From Inquilinus sp. Marseille-Q2685 (GTDB lineage Bacteria > Pseudomonadota > Alphaproteobacteria > DSM-16000 > Inquilinaceae): a stretch of 64,000 bases of DNA. Location: contig NZ_CAKAKL010000001.1 in assembly GCF_916619195.1 (NCBI RefSeq), positions 62,001 through 126,000 of the forward strand, written 5' to 3'. Under the pieces are notes generated by a model, which was not told the origin of the DNA, ran no database searches, and worked only from the letters and a program-made list of their open reading frames with translations. Position numbers and translations under genes: made by a program. Positions 62,078 to 64,000 of this stretch are shown here, piece by piece (the stretch's first letter is position 1; each line of letters begins with the position of its first letter).

Positions 62078-62935
62078 ATGGACGAACTGAGCGCGCTGTT
62101 GTCCCAGAAGATCCCGCTCGGGCTATGGATCAAGCACCTGACGGATTTCCTGACCGACAATTTCGCCAGCGTCTTCGATGCCATCTCGATCGGCCTCGGC
62201 ACCGCGATCGAATGGCTGATCGACGTGTTCCTGTGGCCGCCGCCGCTGGTCTTCATAGCCATTGTCGCCGTCCTGGCCTACCTGCTGCACCGGCGCTGGC
62301 AGCTGGTCGCCCTGGTCGTGATCGGGTTCCTCCTGATCCTCAATCTCGGCTACTGGACCGAGACCATGCAGACCCTGGCGCTGGTGATCTGCGCCACCTT
62401 CCTGTCGCTGTTGATCGGCATCCCGATCGGCATCCTCTGCGCCCACCGGCCGCTGGTCTATGCCGTGATCCGGCCGATCCTCGACCTGATGCAGACGCTG
62501 CCGACCTTCGTCTACCTGATCCCGACCCTGATCCTGTTCGGGCTGGGCGTCGCGCCGGGCCTGATCTCGACGGTGGTCTTCGCCGTGGCCGCGCCGATCC
62601 GCCTGACCTATCTCGGCATCCACGGCGTGCCGGGGCCGCTGCTCGAGGCCGGCGAGGCCTTCGGCGCCACCAGGCGGCAGCTGCTGTTCAAGGTCGAGCT
62701 GCCGCACGCCCTGCCGACGATCATGGCCGGGCTGACCCAATGCATCATGCTGTCGCTGTCGATGGTCGTGATCGCCGCGCTGGTCGGGGCCGACGGCCTG
62801 GGCAAGCCGGTGGTGCGCGCCCTCAACTCGGTGAACGTCCCGATGGGCTTCGAAGCCGGCCTGTGCATCGTCATCCTGGCCGTGATCCTCGACCGTCTGG
62901 TGAAAAGCGAACGGCCCGTCGGAGGGGCGCATTGA
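62078..62935 (+). CDS. choW: Choline ABC transporter permease
   Basis: A 285-residue permease of the glycine-betaine/choline (ProW-like) family with six or so helices. The EAA-loop is GPLLEAGEAFGATRRQLLFKVELP, and DLMQTLPTFVYLIPTL is the typical membrane segment. It forms the channel for choline. Its stop overlaps the choV start. Confidence 0.95.
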   Translation: MDELSALLSQKIPLGLWIKHLTDFLTDNFASVFDAISIGLGTAIEWLIDVFLWPPPLVFIAIVAVLAYLLHRRWQLVALVVIGFLLILNLGYWTETMQTLALVICATFLSLLIGIPIGILCAHRPLVYAVIRPILDLMQTLPTFVYLIPTLILFGLGVAPGLISTVVFAVAAPIRLTYLGIHGVPGPLLEAGEAFGATRRQLLFKVELPHALPTIMAGLTQCIMLSLSMVVIAALVGADGLGKPVVRALNSVNVPMGFEAGLCIVILAVILDRLVKSERPVGGAH

Positions 62936-64000
62936 TGTCCGACATGCTTCCCGCCGTCCATTTCAACGCCGTCGACGTGATCTTCGGGCCGACGCCGAAG
63001 CGGGCGCTGGCGTTGCTCGATCAGGGCCGAAGCCGGGCCGAGATCCTGGCCGAGACCGGCGACACCCTGGCGGTCGCCGGGGCCGAGCTCTCGGTTCCGC
63101 CGGGCGAGCTGTGCGTGCTGATGGGCCTGTCCGGCTCCGGCAAATCGTCGCTGCTGCGCTGCGTCAACGGCCTCAACAAGGTCACCCGCGGCCGGATGAT
63201 CGTGCGCTGCGACGGCCAGGAGGTCGACGTCGCCAGCTGCGACGAGACCACCCTGCGCAGGCTCCGCGCCGACTGGGTGTCGATGGTGTTCCAGCAATTC
63301 GCGCTGATGCCGTGGCGCACGATCCGCGACAATGTCGGCCTCGGGCTTGAGCTGCGCGGCGTGCCGAAGGCCGAACGCGACCGGGTGGTCGACGAGAAGC
63401 TGGCGCTGGTCCATCTCGACAAATGGGCCGGCAAATACCCGCGCGAGCTGTCGGGCGGCATGCAGCAGCGCGTCGGCCTGGCCCGCGCCTTCGCCACCGA
63501 TGCCGACATCCTCTTGATGGACGAACCGTTCTCGGCGCTCGACCCCTTGATCCGCACCCATCTGCAGGACGAGCTCCTGGAGCTGCAGCGTCGGCTGAAG
63601 AAAACCATCATCTTCGTCAGCCACGACCTCGACGAGGCGCTGAAGATCGGCAACCGCATCGTGATCATGGAATCCGGCCGCATCGTCCAGGTCGGCACGC
63701 CGGAGGAGATCGTCACCCGCCCGGCGGACGATTACGTCGCCAACTTCGTCGCCCACGTGAACCCCCTCAACGTCCTCCGCGCCGAGGCGCTGATGACGCC
63801 GCTCGACCTGCTGCCGCGCGACGGCGATTCGATCCTGGTCGACAAGGCGAAGACCTGCCGCTGCCGGGTCGACGATCTCGGCCGGCCGATCGAGGTGCTG
63901 CAGGCCGACCGGCCGCTGGAGATCGCCGACGGCATCATCAACGGCGTGGTGCCGGGGCAGATCGCGACCATGCCGGCCCATGCCTCGATGCGCCGCTTCA
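62935..64000 (+). CDS. choV: Choline ABC transporter ATP-binding protein (3' end off window)
   Basis: About 355 codons before the window ends. Walker A is GLSGSGKSS, the signature is LSGGMQQR, Walker B is LLMDEPFSALD and the H-loop is FVSHDLDEAL. The C-terminal part begins a regulatory region typical of ProV-type ATPases. The ATG overlaps the choW stop as TGATG, with GGAGG before it. It powers choline uptake. Confidence 0.95.
   Translation, partial: MSDMLPAVHFNAVDVIFGPTPKRALALLDQGRSRAEILAETGDTLAVAGAELSVPPGELCVLMGLSGSGKSSLLRCVNGLNKVTRGRMIVRCDGQEVDVASCDETTLRRLRADWVSMVFQQFALMPWRTIRDNVGLGLELRGVPKAERDRVVDEKLALVHLDKWAGKYPRELSGGMQQRVGLARAFATDADILLMDEPFSALDPLIRTHLQDELLELQRRLKKTIIFVSHDLDEALKIGNRIVIMESGRIVQVGTPEEIVTRPADDYVANFVAHVNPLNVLRAEALMTPLDLLPRDGDSILVDKAKTCRCRVDDLGRPIEVLQADRPLEIADGIINGVVPGQIATMPAHASMRRF

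Overview
The window is chromosomal DNA of a high-GC alphaproteobacterium. The gene content (Ros/MucR regulator, LdtR-like MarR regulator, Bpt-type leucyltransferase, RSH stringent-response enzyme, IHF alpha, a K+-independent membrane pyrophosphatase, CBP3-like cytochrome bc1 chaperone) and housekeeping gene order suggest Rhodospirillales or a relative; this is inference from content, not a database match. Coding density is high. No rRNA, tRNA, CRISPR array, transposase or integrase gene was recognised.

Layout. 1-7.4 kb: the 5' part of cydD, pepN and a divergent PEP carboxylase homologue, all on the minus strand. 7.4-14.2 kb: a 0.45-kb non-coding stretch, a small membrane protein, a Tat-exported PhoX phosphatase, a PAS_5-type protein coupled to a serine/threonine dehydratase, and a soluble lytic transglycosylase. 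14.2-24.8 kb: housekeeping genes mostly on the plus strand (dapA, smpB, rpoZ, rsh, lepB, rnc, era, recO, parC) with a minus-strand NYN-domain protein. 24.9-29 kb: bioY and a TRAP transporter whose binding protein faces its permease genes. 29-39 kb: bpt, a P-loop kinase-like protein, an unknown protein, ilvA with a penicillin-acylase homologue, an ornithine/DAP-decarboxylase-like enzyme with an alpha/beta hydrolase, hemB and a MarR regulator. 39-49.7 kb: glutaryl-CoA dehydrogenase, mucR, rpiB-glyA-nrdR, a riboflavin cluster lacking ribD (ribE, a RibB with a degenerate GTP-cyclohydrolase domain, ribH), nusB, thiL and hppA. 49.8-56.2 kb: bamE, the CBP3-like chaperone, yceD-rpmF-plsX-fabH-ihfA-merR, and a solitary rodA. 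56.2-57.5 kb: a low-GC islet carrying one P63C-domain gene. 57.7-64 kb: choline oxidation to glycine betaine (betA-betB) divergent from the choline ABC importer choX-choW-choV, which runs off the end.

Genes that work together: RNA polymerase omega and RSH (ppGpp signalling); SmpB (ribosome rescue); the rnc-era-recO group; riboflavin synthesis with nrdR and glyA; phospholipid and fatty-acid initiation (plsX-fabH); and choline uptake plus oxidation for osmoprotection.

The most notable non-routine signals are the P63C islet with three related palindromic sites before it, four nested-palindrome intergenic repeats sharing one architecture, two CTGA gene junctions that imply CTG start codons, mutually exclusive hairpins before nrdR, and a PEP carboxylase homologue lacking canonical active-site motifs. 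No clear multi-gene novel system was found; the P63C islet is the best candidate for unexplained biology.
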